Below, piece by piece: positions 26,158 through 35,394 of a DNA stretch of 64,000 bases. The notes under the pieces are model-generated. The model was not told the origin of the DNA. It did not search any database and worked only from the letters and a program-made list of their open reading frames with translations. The stretch is from Devosia ureilytica (GTDB lineage: Bacteria > Pseudomonadota > Alphaproteobacteria > Rhizobiales > Devosiaceae): assembly GCF_024273195.1 (NCBI RefSeq), contig NZ_JAMZCU010000004.1, positions 1 to 64,000 of the forward strand, written 5' to 3'. The position numbers were made by a program, and so were the translations under genes. Position 1 is the first letter of the stretch; every line of letters begins with the position of its first letter.

Positions 26158-26331
26158 ATGAGCACCCCGCGCAAGAACAAGTTCTTTGCGACCCTCGACA
26201 CTTTTGCCACCGTGTTCGGCAGCGCTGCTGCTGTGTCGGCGGCAGTCGAAGCCGGACGGGCGCCCAAGGCCAAGCACCTGGACAACCTGGGCATCGACCC
26301 GGTCGCATTCCGCAACATCGGCAAGTTCTAA
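26158..26331 (+). CDS. Small basic protein (57 residues)
   Basis: GGAAGG precedes the ATG at 26158 by 6 nt. The product starts MSTPRKNKFFATLDTFATVFG, has an Ala-rich helix (SAAAVSAAVEAGRAPKA) and ends with HLDNLGIDPVAFRNIGKF. That ending recalls the L-x-x-L/D...R-D-I-G tail of DUF1127-type small proteins of alphaproteobacteria, but I do not assign it. It is followed 84 bp downstream by a strong terminator, so it is a monocistronic gene. Confidence 0.65.
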   Translation: MSTPRKNKFFATLDTFATVFGSAAAVSAAVEAGRAPKAKHLDNLGIDPVAFRNIGKF

Positions 26332-26414
26332 TCTCCGCCTCGCGGCGTTGAGCGACCAGAACAAGCGCTGGGGCCAGGCTCCTCCCTCCCGGGCCCAGCG
26401 ACAAAACCGATATG

Positions 26415-26455
26415 AAAAGCCCGGCACCAGTCCCTCCCTGGTTGCCGGGCTTTTT
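26415..26455 (+). terminator. Rho-independent terminator
   Basis: The stem AAAAGCCCGGCA pairs with TGCCGGGCTTTT (26443-26454), extended by CCAG/CTGG with one bulged base, and is followed by a T run. It ends the transcript of the 57-residue protein gene. Confidence 0.8.
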
Positions 26456-26577
26456 CGTGCACCGCGCCGTGAATGGCGCATGAATTTCGGGGTCAGCTTT
26501 GGTTCAAGCCCGCCCGGGCATCTTGCGGTCATCAAAAAACAGGTGGGGCGCGACCCCGCACTATTGAGGAGACCGAC

Positions 26578-26922
26578 ATGACCATCACCAATCTGCGGGC
26601 CACGGGCGCCACGCTACTGACCATTGGCACACTGCTTGCGCTGACTCCGCTGGCCCCGAGCATCGCCATGGCTGACGACAATGACCTGATCTGCTTTGAG
26701 TATCAGCTGCCGAACGGCGACGACGAACTGGAGTGCGACACACGTGGCAATTACAAGGCCGAATGCGCGCTGACTGACCCCGACAACACCACGGAGTTCT
26801 GCCAGGACATCAACTCGGCCTTCGAGGGACGGGACGAGGCGCCGCAGTCGCTTGTCGGTGGCGGTGGTGGAACGGTTGATCCGACCCCGCCTTCGCGTCC
26901 CCTGAGCCTCACCTTGCGCTAG
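26578..26922 (+). CDS. Small secreted protein with four cysteines
   Basis: A 114-residue protein from the ATG at 26578 with GAGGAG upstream. A signal peptide ends around residue 34 (LLALTPLAPSIAMA-DD). The mature part is acidic with four cysteines in the patterns ICFEY, LECDT, AECAL and EFCQD, which could form two disulfides. It ends in a Gly/Pro-rich tail (VGGGGGTVDPTPPSRP). No family was recognised. It is convergent with tctA across a hairpin. Confidence 0.65.
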   Translation: MTITNLRATGATLLTIGTLLALTPLAPSIAMADDNDLICFEYQLPNGDDELECDTRGNYKAECALTDPDNTTEFCQDINSAFEGRDEAPQSLVGGGGGTVDPTPPSRPLSLTLR

Positions 26923-26930
26923 AAAGCACT

Positions 26931-26968
26931 CGGTCCCGCCCCGCCACCAGGTGGCAAGGGCGAGACCG
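26931..26968. terminator. Bidirectional terminator hairpin
   Basis: The outer arms CGGTCCCGCCC and GGGCGAGACCG have one mismatch, and there is an inner GCCAC/GTGGC stem. It occupies the 67-bp gap between convergent genes. It has no clear U-tract. Confidence 0.5.
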
Positions 26969-26989
26969 ACTTGCGTCCGCAGGTTCTGG

Positions 26990-28537
26990 TCAGTCTTCGT
27001 CGGTTGCCAATTGGCTGAGCACGCCACCCTTGCCGCGCATGCGCATGATCACCGGCAGCCCCACGGCCACGATGGCAACGACATAGAGAACAATGGACAC
27101 CGGCGATTGCACCAGCACCAGCAGGTCGCCCTGACTTATCGCCAGCGCCCGGCGCAATTGCTGCTCGGCCATGGGGCCAAGGATCAGCCCAACCACGACC
27201 GGGGCGATGGGATAGCCGAAGCGGCGCAGCAGATAGCCGAGCACACCGAAGGCGAGCAACAGCACCAGCTCGAAGGAAATCCGCACCGGCCCGAACCCCA
27301 TGGACATGGCGCCATTGGCGCCCAAGGTGCCGAGCGTGGCAAAGGTCAGGATGCCGGCATAGAGCCAGTGCTTGGGAATGGTCAGCAGACGAACCCAAAG
27401 CCCAATCAGCGGCAGGTTGAGGACCAGCAGCATGAAATTGGCGACGAGCAAGCTGGCAATCAGAGCCCAGACAAGCGGCGCATTGTTGGCGAACAGCAGC
27501 GGGCCGGGTTGCAGACCGAACTGCTGGAAGCCCGCCAGCATGATCGCGGCGGTGGCCGTGGTCGGAAGGCCCAGCGTCAACAGCGGCACCAGCGTTCCGG
27601 CAGCAGAAGCATTGTTGGCCGCTTCGGGGCCGGCCACGCCTTCGATGGCGCCATGGCCGAACTCTTCGGGCTTTTTGGAAAAGCTCTTTTCGGCGCTGTA
27701 GGAGAGGAAGCTGGCCACATCAGCACCACCAGCCGGCATGGCGCCGATGGGAAAGCCGATGAAAGTGCCGCGCAGCCAGGCTGCCCAGGAGCGCTTCCAG
27801 TCCTCCAGGGTCATCCAGACCGAGCCTTTGACCGCCGTGACCTCGGCATTGACCTGGTCGCGGTCCGAGGCGGTCTTGAGCGTTTCGCCTATGGCAAAGA
27901 GGGCAACGGCCATGGTCGTGACTTCGATGCCGTCAAGCAGGTCCATGATCCCGAAGGCGAGGCGCGTCTGGCCCGTCTGCAAGTCAATGCCTATGAGGCC
28001 CAGGCCCAGGCCGATGAACAGGGCCGTCAACCCGCGCAGGGCAGAGTCGCCAAAGGCCGCTGAAACGGTGACGAAAGCCAGCACCATCAGTGCGAAGTAA
28101 TCCCAAGGACCAAAGGCCAGGGCGAATTTCACGACGAAGGGGGCGATGAAGGCGAGGCCGAGCGTTGCCAGCAAACCGGCAACGAAGGAGCCGATGGCGG
28201 CGGTGGCGAGGGCCGGTCCGCCCCTGCCCTGCCGGGCCATCTTGTTGCCTTCGAGGGCGGTGACGATGGAGGCGCTTTCGCCCGGCGTATTGAGCAGGAT
28301 CGAGGTGGTCGAGCCGCCATACATCCCGCCATAATAGATGCCGGCAAACATGATCAGCGAGCCGGCGGGGTCGAGCTTATAGGTGACCGGCAGCAGCAGG
28401 GCCACGGTCAGCGCCGGGCCGATGCCGGGCAGAACACCCACGGCAGTGCCCAGGGTCACGCCGATCAGCGCGTAAATGAGGTTGTGAACCTGCAGGGCCG
28501 AAATCAGGCCCTGGGCGAGGAGATCGAAGGTTTCCAT
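26990..28537 (-). CDS. tctA: Tripartite tricarboxylate transporter large permease TctA
   Basis: A 515-residue membrane protein with about 12 helices, the normal TctA length. Landmarks are [24 protein letters not shown] near the N-terminus (the repeated G-x-x-P-G-I-G motif), [18 protein letters not shown] and [18 protein letters not shown]. Cation-coupled import of carboxylates is the family role. It overlaps tctB by one base and is last in tctCBA. Confidence 0.93.
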   Translation of the reverse strand: METFDLLAQGLISALQVHNLIYALIGVTLGTAVGVLPGIGPALTVALLLPVTYKLDPAGSLIMFAGIYYGGMYGGSTTSILLNTPGESASIVTALEGNKMARQGRGGPALATAAIGSFVAGLLATLGLAFIAPFVVKFALAFGPWDYFALMVLAFVTVSAAFGDSALRGLTALFIGLGLGLIGIDLQTGQTRLAFGIMDLLDGIEVTTMAVALFAIGETLKTASDRDQVNAEVTAVKGSVWMTLEDWKRSWAAWLRGTFIGFPIGAMPAGGADVASFLSYSAEKSFSKKPEEFGHGAIEGVAGPEAANNASAAGTLVPLLTLGLPTTATAAIMLAGFQQFGLQPGPLLFANNAPLVWALIASLLVANFMLLVLNLPLIGLWVRLLTIPKHWLYAGILTFATLGTLGANGAMSMGFGPVRISFELVLLLAFGVLGYLLRRFGYPIAPVVVGLILGPMAEQQLRRALAISQGDLLVLVQSPVSIVLYVVAIVAVGLPVIMRMRGKGGVLSQLATDED

Positions 28538-29034
28538 CAGAAACTCCCCGTGGTCAGCAGGCGCTCAAGCGGACCGGCGGGCAATGACAATTGCAGGCCC
28601 TTGGCGAAGATGAACCAGACGACAAAGGAAAACACGGCGCCAATGAGTGCGGTCTGCCAGATAGGTCCGCGCCCGAATGCCTTTGCCGTGCAGGCAAAAA
28701 GCACGCCGGTGGCAATGGAGAAACCGGCCACCGAGAGCAGCATTATCTGCCCGACAAGCCCGCCGATGATCCAGAAGATCGGCGCGTAGTCATCCTTGCT
28801 GCGTTCTGGAAAGCTGCCGCGCATGGCTGAAACGACGGTGCCGATGGCAAGCAGGACAAGGCCGCTGGCGATCACATAGGGGAAGACCGTGGGGCCAACA
28901 CGCTGTTGGAGCGGCGGCAGGCGCATCTGGCTGGTTTGCCAGAAAATCACCACAGCAAGGCCGGCGAGGATGGCCGCTATGACAAGCGCCGCCCCATCGG
29001 GGCGGCGCTCGCGGCTGGAGGAGCCAGTTGTCAT
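28537..29034 (-). CDS. tctB: Tripartite tricarboxylate transporter small permease TctB
   Basis: A 165-residue small membrane subunit with four helices and the poorly conserved sequence typical of TctB. It overlaps tctC by 4 bp at its start and tctA by 1 bp at its end. The assignment rests mainly on size, topology and position. Confidence 0.88.
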   Translation of the reverse strand: MTTGSSSRERRPDGAALVIAAILAGLAVVIFWQTSQMRLPPLQQRVGPTVFPYVIASGLVLLAIGTVVSAMRGSFPERSKDDYAPIFWIIGGLVGQIMLLSVAGFSIATGVLFACTAKAFGRGPIWQTALIGAVFSFVVWFIFAKGLQLSLPAGPLERLLTTGSF

Positions 29035-29975
29035 TGGACGAGGCCAATGTCTTTCAGGATCGCTTCGGTCGCCTCGGTGTCGGCGGCCAGCTGAGCGGCA
29101 AAGGCGTCGCCATCGAGGTAGGTGTCAACCCAGCCCTTGGTTTCAAGCGCCGTCTTCCAGGTGGCGGACGTTGCCATGGCCTTCACGTCGGCAGTGATGG
29201 CAGCCTTCTGCTCGTCGGTGATGCCGGGAGCAGCGGCAACCATGCGCCAGTTCTGCACGGCCACATCGACGCCGGCTTCCATCAGCGTGGGGGCGTCAAA
29301 GCCCGGCACGCGGGTGTCGGTCGAAACCGCCAGCAGACGCAGTTCACCCGCTTCGATCTGCGAAGCGAATTCGCTGACGCCGGAGACGCCAACGGTCACC
29401 TGGCCACCCAGAATGGCGGCGAGCGCTTCACCGCCACCAGAATAGGCGATGTAGTTGACCTGGGTGGGGTCGAGACCAACTGCCTTGGCGATGAGGCCGG
29501 CGGCAATGTGGTCAACGCCGCCAGCCGAACCACCGGCCCAGGCAACGGCGCCGGTATCGGCCTTGAGCTTGGCGACCAGATCGTCGACGGTCATGATGTC
29601 GGAGTTGGCCGGAACCACCAGCGCCACGGCTTCACCGGTGAGGCGGGCGATGGGCGTGACATTGTCGAGCGAGACCGGCGACATATTGGTGAGGATGGCG
29701 CCGACCATCACATAGCCGCCAACGATCAGGGCGTTGGGGTTGCCATTTTCCTGGGTGGCAAACTGGGCCAGCCCGATTGTGCCGCCGGCGCCGGGGACAT
29801 TGGTGACCTGCACATTGCCCGAAATGCCTTCAGTCTGCATGGCATCCTGCATGGTGCGGGCGGTCTGGTCCCAGCCGCCGCCGGGGCCGGCTGGCGCCAT
29901 AATGGTGTAGTCGGCAGCCAATGCGGGGGTGAAAAGGGCGCCGGTAACCAGCGCCGCGAGAAGCAGCTTGTTCAT
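29031..29975 (-). CDS. tctC: Tripartite tricarboxylate transporter binding protein TctC
   Basis: A periplasmic binding protein of 314 residues. The start at 29975 gives a clean signal peptide (MNKLLLAALVTGALFTPALA) with GGGAGGATCT upstream. TctC landmarks are IMAPAGPGGGWDQTARTM, VTNVPGAGGTIGLAQF and GGSAGGVDHIAAGLIA. The ligand cannot be read directly; a carboxylate is expected. The TctD/TctE-like system at 22.7-26 kb is the likely regulator. Confidence 0.92.
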   Translation of the reverse strand: MNKLLLAALVTGALFTPALAADYTIMAPAGPGGGWDQTARTMQDAMQTEGISGNVQVTNVPGAGGTIGLAQFATQENGNPNALIVGGYVMVGAILTNMSPVSLDNVTPIARLTGEAVALVVPANSDIMTVDDLVAKLKADTGAVAWAGGSAGGVDHIAAGLIAKAVGLDPTQVNYIAYSGGGEALAAILGGQVTVGVSGVSEFASQIEAGELRLLAVSTDTRVPGFDAPTLMEAGVDVAVQNWRMVAAAPGITDEQKAAITADVKAMATSATWKTALETKGWVDTYLDGDAFAAQLAADTEATEAILKDIGLVQ

Positions 29976-30034
29976 AGATCCTCCCAAGAACAATTGCGAA
30001 CGTCGTTGCGTTCGTGGGGAGGAGCTTAGGCCCG

Positions 30035-30060
30035 CTCCCTGTCACTGTCCTGTCAGGGAG
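30035..30060. promoter_or_regulatory. Inverted repeat upstream of tctC
   Basis: CTCCCTG-N12-CAGGGAG, 60-85 bp before the tctC start. The spacing and position suit a response-regulator or activator site. The binding protein is unknown. Confidence 0.3.
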
Positions 30061-30132
30061 GCTACGCCGGGTGATGGGGACGGGCAAGATGGGTTGGTGG
30101 GGGTGCCCAGCGTGTGCCCCACCCATCGCGCG

Positions 30133-30270
30133 ACACCCCCACCCTAGTTTCGCTACGGCCCATCGGGCCGAGCTGCACTACCCTCCCCACAAGGGGGGGA
30201 GGCGCAAGACTGCGGCGCCTGAGTTCATCGTCTCCCTCCCCCTTGTGGGGAGAGATCAAAGGTGGGGGTC
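30133..30270. repeat. GC-rich palindromic intergenic repeat R4
   Basis: The left half resembles R1 and R6 (CCCCCACCCTAG, CGCTACGGCCCATCGGGCCG, CTACCCTCCCCAC). The right half has the R3/R8-type core ending in GATCAAAGGTGGGGG. It joins both sub-types in one copy. Confidence 0.75.
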
Positions 30271-30287
30271 TAATCTGGCGACAAATT

Positions 30288-31934
30288 TCACCCGTAGCTG
30301 GGCAGGACCAGTCCGGGAGAGCTGGTGGAGAGGAATGCGCCAGCCTCGAATCGCTGGCGTTCGTTGGGGGCAATGGCGAAAGCGATGGATTGGCCGTCCC
30401 ATTCCAGATTGCCCGATACCGTCCGGCTGGTGAGGCCGACGATTTCGACCAGCGCGCCAGTGCGGTCGGTGATGAGCCGGAGACCTGCGGGAAAGCGCGC
30501 AAGGAGCGTGCCATTGCGGTGGATTTCGCTGCTTTCAACAGTATTGAGCAATTCAAACTCAACCCCGTCTATTCGCCGGGCATAGGCGGTCTCCCAAAGC
30601 TCGTAGCGGTGGGTCGCGGGCTTGGGAATAAGGCCGGTGAACCAAATCGCGCCATCGGGACGTGGCAGGATGCCAGACAAGCGCTCGACGAAATCGAGGA
30701 GGCAGAGGATGGACGGCGCGTATTTTTCGGTGAACCCGGCGGCGCCGGTATAGGGGTTAAGCGTCTGCGGGAAACGGTCGGCGGTAAACAGCGCCGACAG
30801 CGTAGGTTGCATGATCCAGCTCAGTTCGACATCGCGCCCGTGATGCTCGAAGGCATGGGCAGCGCGGATGATGGACAGGAAATTGGACGGACCATCCCAG
30901 CTGTTCTGGCCGGCATTGGGGTCAAACCTGGGATCGTCCAGCGCAATCGAGGTCAGCGGGAATTTGGCGAAGAATTTGCGGGTGTTGAGCAGGTAGCGGT
31001 CCAGCGCCTCGGCAAATTTGCCGGCGTCGCCGATCTCGCAGGCAAGGACCCGCAGCAGATTGTCGGACTGGATGCGAACCAGACGACCATGGCGGTCGCG
31101 GTCGTAAAAGAAGGCGTCGTCGGGATCAAAGCACTGCGCATAAAGCGCGGTCCGGCTGGCTTCGGCCTTGTCGCGCCAGGCGTTGCCGTCGCCGCCAAGG
31201 TGATCGGCCATGGCGCCCAGATAATCGCGCTGGCAGGCGACATTGGCGGTCAGGTCCGGCGCGATGAACGGCAGGATGGGATTGTCGGGATCGTAGCGCG
31301 TCGGATCGTTTCCGAAGGGGCTGTCGGGCACATGCCAAAAACGAGACGACAGGTCGTGCCCGGTGTCATACGTGGAGAAGGCCTCCACCGCGCCGGTGCC
31401 CAGAGTGTCGCGATGGCGGGCGAGCCAGGCGTCGTAGCGGGCCATGGCGCCGAACATGTGGCTGAGCCAATCGGTATCGAGGCGGTTGAGCCGGAAGTGG
31501 TTCCACACCGAGCGGGCCAGCGGCGTGACCAGCTGGATCTGGTTGAAACCCGGACCCTGTGGGGTGATCTTGTAAGGGAACAGCCCATCGCTTCGCTGAT
31601 AGCGGGCAAAGGCCGCGTAAGTCGCGGTGGTGATGGACGGCAGGAAGCGGCTGAGGAGTTCGGCATTGATAGTGCCGGTGCTTTCGAGCCAGCAGCCGTG
31701 ATAGATGCCGCCTTCGTGCAGGATAGGCGTTTCGTCGGCAGCCGGGGCGATGCAATCGAACAGCTCACGCACCGCGTCATAATAGCGGCTGGTCAGTTGG
31801 TCGGCGCTTGAGACGAAGCGGACGCCGGAGCGTTGCCATTCGGCCAGCAGCGCCGTGTCGGCGGGTTTGGCCAATGGGCCGACCTTGTCGGCCACATCGA
31901 GAGCGCGGAGGGCAGTGAGTAGCGGGTGGCTCAA
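30288..31934 (-). CDS. Alpha/alpha-barrel glycoside hydrolase (GH63/MGH1-like)
   Basis: A 548-residue protein without signal peptide, so cytoplasmic. Repeated helical segments with acidic, aromatic loops ([71 protein letters not shown]) resemble the (alpha/alpha)6 catalytic barrel of the GH63/mannosylglycerate hydrolase group. Candidate catalytic acids lie near D in QRSDGLFPY and in the C-terminal TGLIP region, but I cannot fix them. It closes an operon with a complete CUT1 importer and starts 4 bp inside the ATPase gene, so it probably hydrolyses the imported glycoside. Confidence 0.68.
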   Translation of the reverse strand: MSHPLLTALRALDVADKVGPLAKPADTALLAEWQRSGVRFVSSADQLTSRYYDAVRELFDCIAPAADETPILHEGGIYHGCWLESTGTINAELLSRFLPSITTATYAAFARYQRSDGLFPYKITPQGPGFNQIQLVTPLARSVWNHFRLNRLDTDWLSHMFGAMARYDAWLARHRDTLGTGAVEAFSTYDTGHDLSSRFWHVPDSPFGNDPTRYDPDNPILPFIAPDLTANVACQRDYLGAMADHLGGDGNAWRDKAEASRTALYAQCFDPDDAFFYDRDRHGRLVRIQSDNLLRVLACEIGDAGKFAEALDRYLLNTRKFFAKFPLTSIALDDPRFDPNAGQNSWDGPSNFLSIIRAAHAFEHHGRDVELSWIMQPTLSALFTADRFPQTLNPYTGAAGFTEKYAPSILCLLDFVERLSGILPRPDGAIWFTGLIPKPATHRYELWETAYARRIDGVEFELLNTVESSEIHRNGTLLARFPAGLRLITDRTGALVEIVGLTSRTVSGNLEWDGQSIAFAIAPNERQRFEAGAFLSTSSPGLVLPSYG

Positions 31935-32992
31935 CTCTGCGCCTCGATGCGAAGACCCTCGGCATTGAAGAAATGGGCATCGGCGGCACGGAAGCTGAGC
32001 ATTACCGCCTCGCCACGCTTATGCTGGGCATTGCCCGGCGCCTGGGCCATCAGGGTCTGGCCTCCAGGCAGGGCGACATAGACGAAGAGTTCGCTGCCCA
32101 GATATTCGACCAGGGTGATGGTGCCCTCGACCGAGACATCGCCTGGCGCCCCGATGGCGAGGTGTTCGGGACGGATGCCGACGGTGACAACGCCGGTGGC
32201 GTCGAGCGTGACCGGCAATGTGCCCAAATCGGGTAGGTCGATCCCCTGCCCTCTCATCGTGCCGGTGAGCAGGTTCATCTTGGGCGAGCCGATGAAACTG
32301 GCGACAAAGAGATTGCGCGGATTGTTGTAGAGCTCGAAGGGCGTGCCAACCTGTTCGAGATTGCCCTTGTTGAGTACGGCGATGCGCGTGGCCATGGTCA
32401 TGGCCTCGGTTTGGTCGTGCGTCACATAGATCATGGTGGTGCCCAGCCGGTTGTAAAGGCCGGCAAGTTCGACGCGCATCTGCACGCGCAATTCGGCATC
32501 GAGGTTGGACAGCGGCTCGTCGAAGAGAAACAGCTGGGGTTCGCGCACGATGGCGCGGCCGATGGCGACGCGCTGCTTCTGCCCGCCGGAGAGTTGGCGC
32601 GGCTTGCGGTCGAGCAGTTCCTCGATCTGCAGGATGCGGGCGGCGTCAGCGACGCGGCGGGCGATTTCGTCCTTGGGCATGCGCAGGTTGGACAGCCCAA
32701 AGGCGAGGTTCTTGCGCACGCTCATATGCGGATAGAGCGCATAGGACTGGAAGACCATGGAGAGATTGCGCTGGCTGGCCGGCAGGTCGTTGACGACACG
32801 GTCGCCAATCGAAATCGTGCCGTCGGTGATCTCTTCCAGACCGGCGATCATACGCAGGAGCGTGGACTTGCCGCAGCCGGATGGCCCGACCAGCACGAGA
32901 AATTCGCCCGACTGCACGTGCAGGTCGATGCCGTGAACGACCTCGAAACCGGCATAGGCCTTGCGAACTTCGGAAAGGGTAACGGATGCCAT
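31931..32992 (-). CDS. ugpC: ABC transporter ATPase, UgpC/MsmK type
   Basis: A 353-residue ATPase with Walker [10 protein letters not shown], signature LSGGQKQR, Walker [13 protein letters not shown] and switch YVTHDQTEA, followed by a C-terminal TOBE domain. The start at 32992 is chosen because GGAG lies 5 nt upstream; further upstream the frame runs toward repeat R5. It serves the two permeases encoded upstream. Confidence 0.9.
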   Translation of the reverse strand: MASVTLSEVRKAYAGFEVVHGIDLHVQSGEFLVLVGPSGCGKSTLLRMIAGLEEITDGTISIGDRVVNDLPASQRNLSMVFQSYALYPHMSVRKNLAFGLSNLRMPKDEIARRVADAARILQIEELLDRKPRQLSGGQKQRVAIGRAIVREPQLFLFDEPLSNLDAELRVQMRVELAGLYNRLGTTMIYVTHDQTEAMTMATRIAVLNKGNLEQVGTPFELYNNPRNLFVASFIGSPKMNLLTGTMRGQGIDLPDLGTLPVTLDATGVVTVGIRPEHLAIGAPGDVSVEGTITLVEYLGSELFVYVALPGGQTLMAQAPGNAQHKRGEAVMLSFRAADAHFFNAEGLRIEAQS

Positions 32993-33037
32993 GACTACTC
33001 CGGTCGAACTGTCGTCTGTGTTGGGCACGGTTGGCTC

Positions 33038-33173
33038 CCTCTCCCTCTGGGGGAGAGGGTTGGGGTGAGGGGGCCTTTTGGCTGGCGCGGCGGCAAAGGC
33101 CCCCTCACCCGGCGCTGCGCGCCGACCCCCGGGTCGCGGCCCGAGGGCAGGCTCTCTCCCCCAGAGGGAGAGG
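33038..33173. repeat. Nested palindromic intergenic repeat R5
   Basis: The outer arms at 33038-33057 and 33154-33173 are a perfect 20-bp inverted repeat (each itself near-palindromic, CCTCTGGGGGAG). Inner arms at 33063-33078 and 33095-33110 are a perfect 16-bp inverted repeat, and GGCGC-TGC-GCGCC follows at 33111-33123. The element sits inside the operon between the second permease and ATPase genes. Confidence 0.8.
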
Positions 33174-33194
33174 TGAAGAATTGTGCCCTGCTCA

Positions 33195-34091
33195 TCATTT
33201 CAGCCCACTCATCGCGATGCCGCGGATGATGAGCCGCTGGAAGATGAGGAAGAACAGCAGGATGGGCAGGATGGAGAGGATCGACATGGCGAACATGGGG
33301 CCATACTGGCTGACGCCGTCGGTGCTGATGAAACTGCGCAGCGCCAGGGGCACCGTGTAGTCCTTCATGTCGTTGAGATAGACCAACGGCCCCAGGAAAT
33401 CCTCCCAAGTCCAGATGAAGGAAAAGATTGCCGCGGTGGCCATGGCCGGCAGGCTCAAGGGCATGATGATGGCCCAATAGATCTTGAATGGCGAGCAGCC
33501 GTCGATCATCGCCGCCTCGTCCAGTTCGCGCGGCAATTGGCGGAAAAACTGGATCATCAGGAAGATGAAGAAGGCGTCGCCGGCGAGGAACTTTGGCACG
33601 ATCAGCGGCAGGTAACTGTCCACCCAGCCAAGATTGAGGAACAGGATGTACTGGGGGATCAGCACCACGTGATAGGGGATCATCAGGGTCATCATCATCA
33701 GCGCGAACCAGATGGTCTTGCCGGTGAATTCGAGACGCGCAAAGGCATAGGCCGCGAAGGAACAGGAAATGACATTGCCGATCACCGAGAGCACGGTGAC
33801 GACGGTGGAATTCCAGAAGAAGGTGGTGAAACTGACCGGCAGGGCATTCCAGCCCTCCGAATAGTTCTCCCACTGGAATTGGCTGGGCCACAGGCCCAGA
33901 TCGCCAAAAATCTGGTTGTCGGGCTTGAGCGAGGCGGCCAGCATCCAGATCAGCGGATAGACCATGACCAGAGAGGTCGCGATCAGGAAGATGTGCTTGA
34001 GCAAGCCAGCACGGCGGGCGCGGCGGGCTTTTTCTTGCCGGTACGCATGGGCGATGTCGGCGGTGGTTTGGGTGGGCATGGTGGTGGTCAT
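33195..34091 (-). CDS. ABC transporter permease, MalG type
   Basis: A 298-residue permease with about six helices. The ATG at 34091 is preceded by AGGAAGG. The EAA loop reads [23 protein letters not shown]. The usual C-terminal [13 protein letters not shown] (xxGxxxGAVKG-like end) is present. It is flanked by repeats R5 and R6, so the operon is interrupted by structured DNA on both sides of this gene. Confidence 0.9.
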   Translation of the reverse strand: MTTTMPTQTTADIAHAYRQEKARRARRAGLLKHIFLIATSLVMVYPLIWMLAASLKPDNQIFGDLGLWPSQFQWENYSEGWNALPVSFTTFFWNSTVVTVLSVIGNVISCSFAAYAFARLEFTGKTIWFALMMMTLMIPYHVVLIPQYILFLNLGWVDSYLPLIVPKFLAGDAFFIFLMIQFFRQLPRELDEAAMIDGCSPFKIYWAIIMPLSLPAMATAAIFSFIWTWEDFLGPLVYLNDMKDYTVPLALRSFISTDGVSQYGPMFAMSILSILPILLFFLIFQRLIIRGIAMSGLK

Positions 34092-34124
34092 GGCCAAACC
34101 TTCCTGACACTGTTGGTTCTTGCG

Positions 34125-34263
34125 CCTCCCTCCCCTCGATGGGGAGGGACCGAGGGTGGGGTGGAGCCACGCGCATCGAACTGCTGGTTGAGTGCCACCC
34201 CACCCAGCTCTGCTACGGCCTGACGGCCTAGCGCCGCTACCCTCCCCATCAAGGGGAGGGAGG
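34125..34263. repeat. GC-rich palindromic intergenic repeat R6
   Basis: The outer arms of about 23 bp are inverted with a single mismatch and are internally near-palindromic (CCCCTCGATGGGG). The interior carries CAGCTCTGCTACGGCCTGACGGCC, nearly identical to R1. It lies between the two permease genes of the carbohydrate operon. Confidence 0.78.
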
Positions 34264-34316
34264 TGCCCACGAAATGGGCCGATTCGGGACGGTATGATGA
34301 TTTAAAGTCCATTCCC

Positions 34317-35210
34317 TCAGCCCCTCTCGTTTTCGTAGTGGACCCAGTATTTGCTGGTCCAGAAGGCGATGGCCGTGAAGGCGGCGATGATGAACAGCAG
34401 AACCCAGGCCAGCGCCGAGGCATAGCCCATGCGCAGGAAGCTGAAGGCCTCGTTGTAGAGATAGACGGTGAAGAACAGCAGGCTATCGAGCGGCGCGCCC
34501 GAGCCGCCGGAAATGATGAAAGCGCCTGAAAAGCTCTTGAAGGCCTCGATCATCTGGAGGACCAGATTGAAGAAAATGACCGGCGCCAGCAGCGGCACGG
34601 TGATGGCGAAGAACTTTTTCACCGGCCCGGCGGCATCGATCTCGGCGGCCTCGTAGAGTTCCTGCGGAATGGCGCGGAGGCCGGCGAGGAAGATCAGCAT
34701 GGGCGACCCGAACTGCCAGACGGCGAGAACGATCAAGGTCCAGAGCGAAAACTTCGGGTCGGCCAGCCAATAAGGTCCGTCGCCACCAAAGAGGCGCAGG
34801 ATGGAGTTAATGACCCCATCGTAGTTGAACAGCTGGCGCCAGAGGATGGCCACGGCAATCGAACCGCCGAGAATGGATGGCAGATAGAACAGAGCGCGAT
34901 ACCAGCCGATGGCGCGGATACCCTTGTCGAGCGCCATGGCGACGCCGAGCGCAAAGATCAGCTTGAGGGGCACCGAGATCACGACGAACTGGAAAGTGAC
35001 CTGGAGCGCCTTGTAGAAGCGCTGGTCGAACTGGAACATGTAGACAAAGTTGTCGATGCCGATCCACTGCGGCGGGCGCACGACATTGTATTTGGTGAAG
35101 CTGAGATAGAGCGACGCCAGGATTGGCCCGATGGCCAGAAGGAAGAAACCGATCAGCCACGGCGATAGAAAGGCATAGCCGGCAAAGTTGCGGCGGAAGA
35201 ATTTTTGCAC
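34317..35210 (-). CDS. ABC transporter permease, MalF type
   Basis: A 297-residue permease with six helices. The start is the GTG at 35210 with GGAG 6 nt upstream, which removes a non-membrane extension encoded by the spacer. The N-terminal FAGYAFLSPWLIGFFLLAIGPILASLYLSF helix is typical. The EAA loop is YEAAEIDAAGPVKKFFAITVPLL. Confidence 0.88.
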   Translation of the reverse strand: MQKFFRRNFAGYAFLSPWLIGFFLLAIGPILASLYLSFTKYNVVRPPQWIGIDNFVYMFQFDQRFYKALQVTFQFVVISVPLKLIFALGVAMALDKGIRAIGWYRALFYLPSILGGSIAVAILWRQLFNYDGVINSILRLFGGDGPYWLADPKFSLWTLIVLAVWQFGSPMLIFLAGLRAIPQELYEAAEIDAAGPVKKFFAITVPLLAPVIFFNLVLQMIEAFKSFSGAFIISGGSGAPLDSLLFFTVYLYNEAFSFLRMGYASALAWVLLFIIAAFTAIAFWTSKYWVHYENERG

Positions 35211-35262
35211 GCGTGGCTCCAAAAAAGGTCGTCTCGCCCTGGCGAAACTATAACCGGATGCA

Positions 35263-35289
35263 GCACCTGCCGCGACCAATGGCAGGTGC
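35263..35289 (-). terminator. Hairpin downstream of the binding-protein gene
   Basis: Perfect 9-bp arms GCACCTGCC/GGCAGGTGC with a 9-nt loop. A second hairpin (35352-35386, 8-bp outer stem, 4-bp inner stem) lies just after the binding-protein stop codon. Together they probably protect the abundant binding-protein mRNA and reduce read-through into the permease genes. Confidence 0.5.
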
Positions 35290-35394
35290 CGCCTCATCCC
35301 GGGGAGATATCCGCCGCCCCGCGGGAGAGAGGGCGACGGACCGGGTTATCAGGACAGCGCCAATCCGCCTGGAGGCGACGCTGTCCCCTGGGGA

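Larger units (their letters stand above)
29976..30287. other. Intergenic region upstream of tctC with repeat R4
   Basis: It contains an inverted repeat close to tctC (30035-30060) and repeat R4. No gene is supported. The glycosidase gene downstream ends at 30288. Confidence 0.6.
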
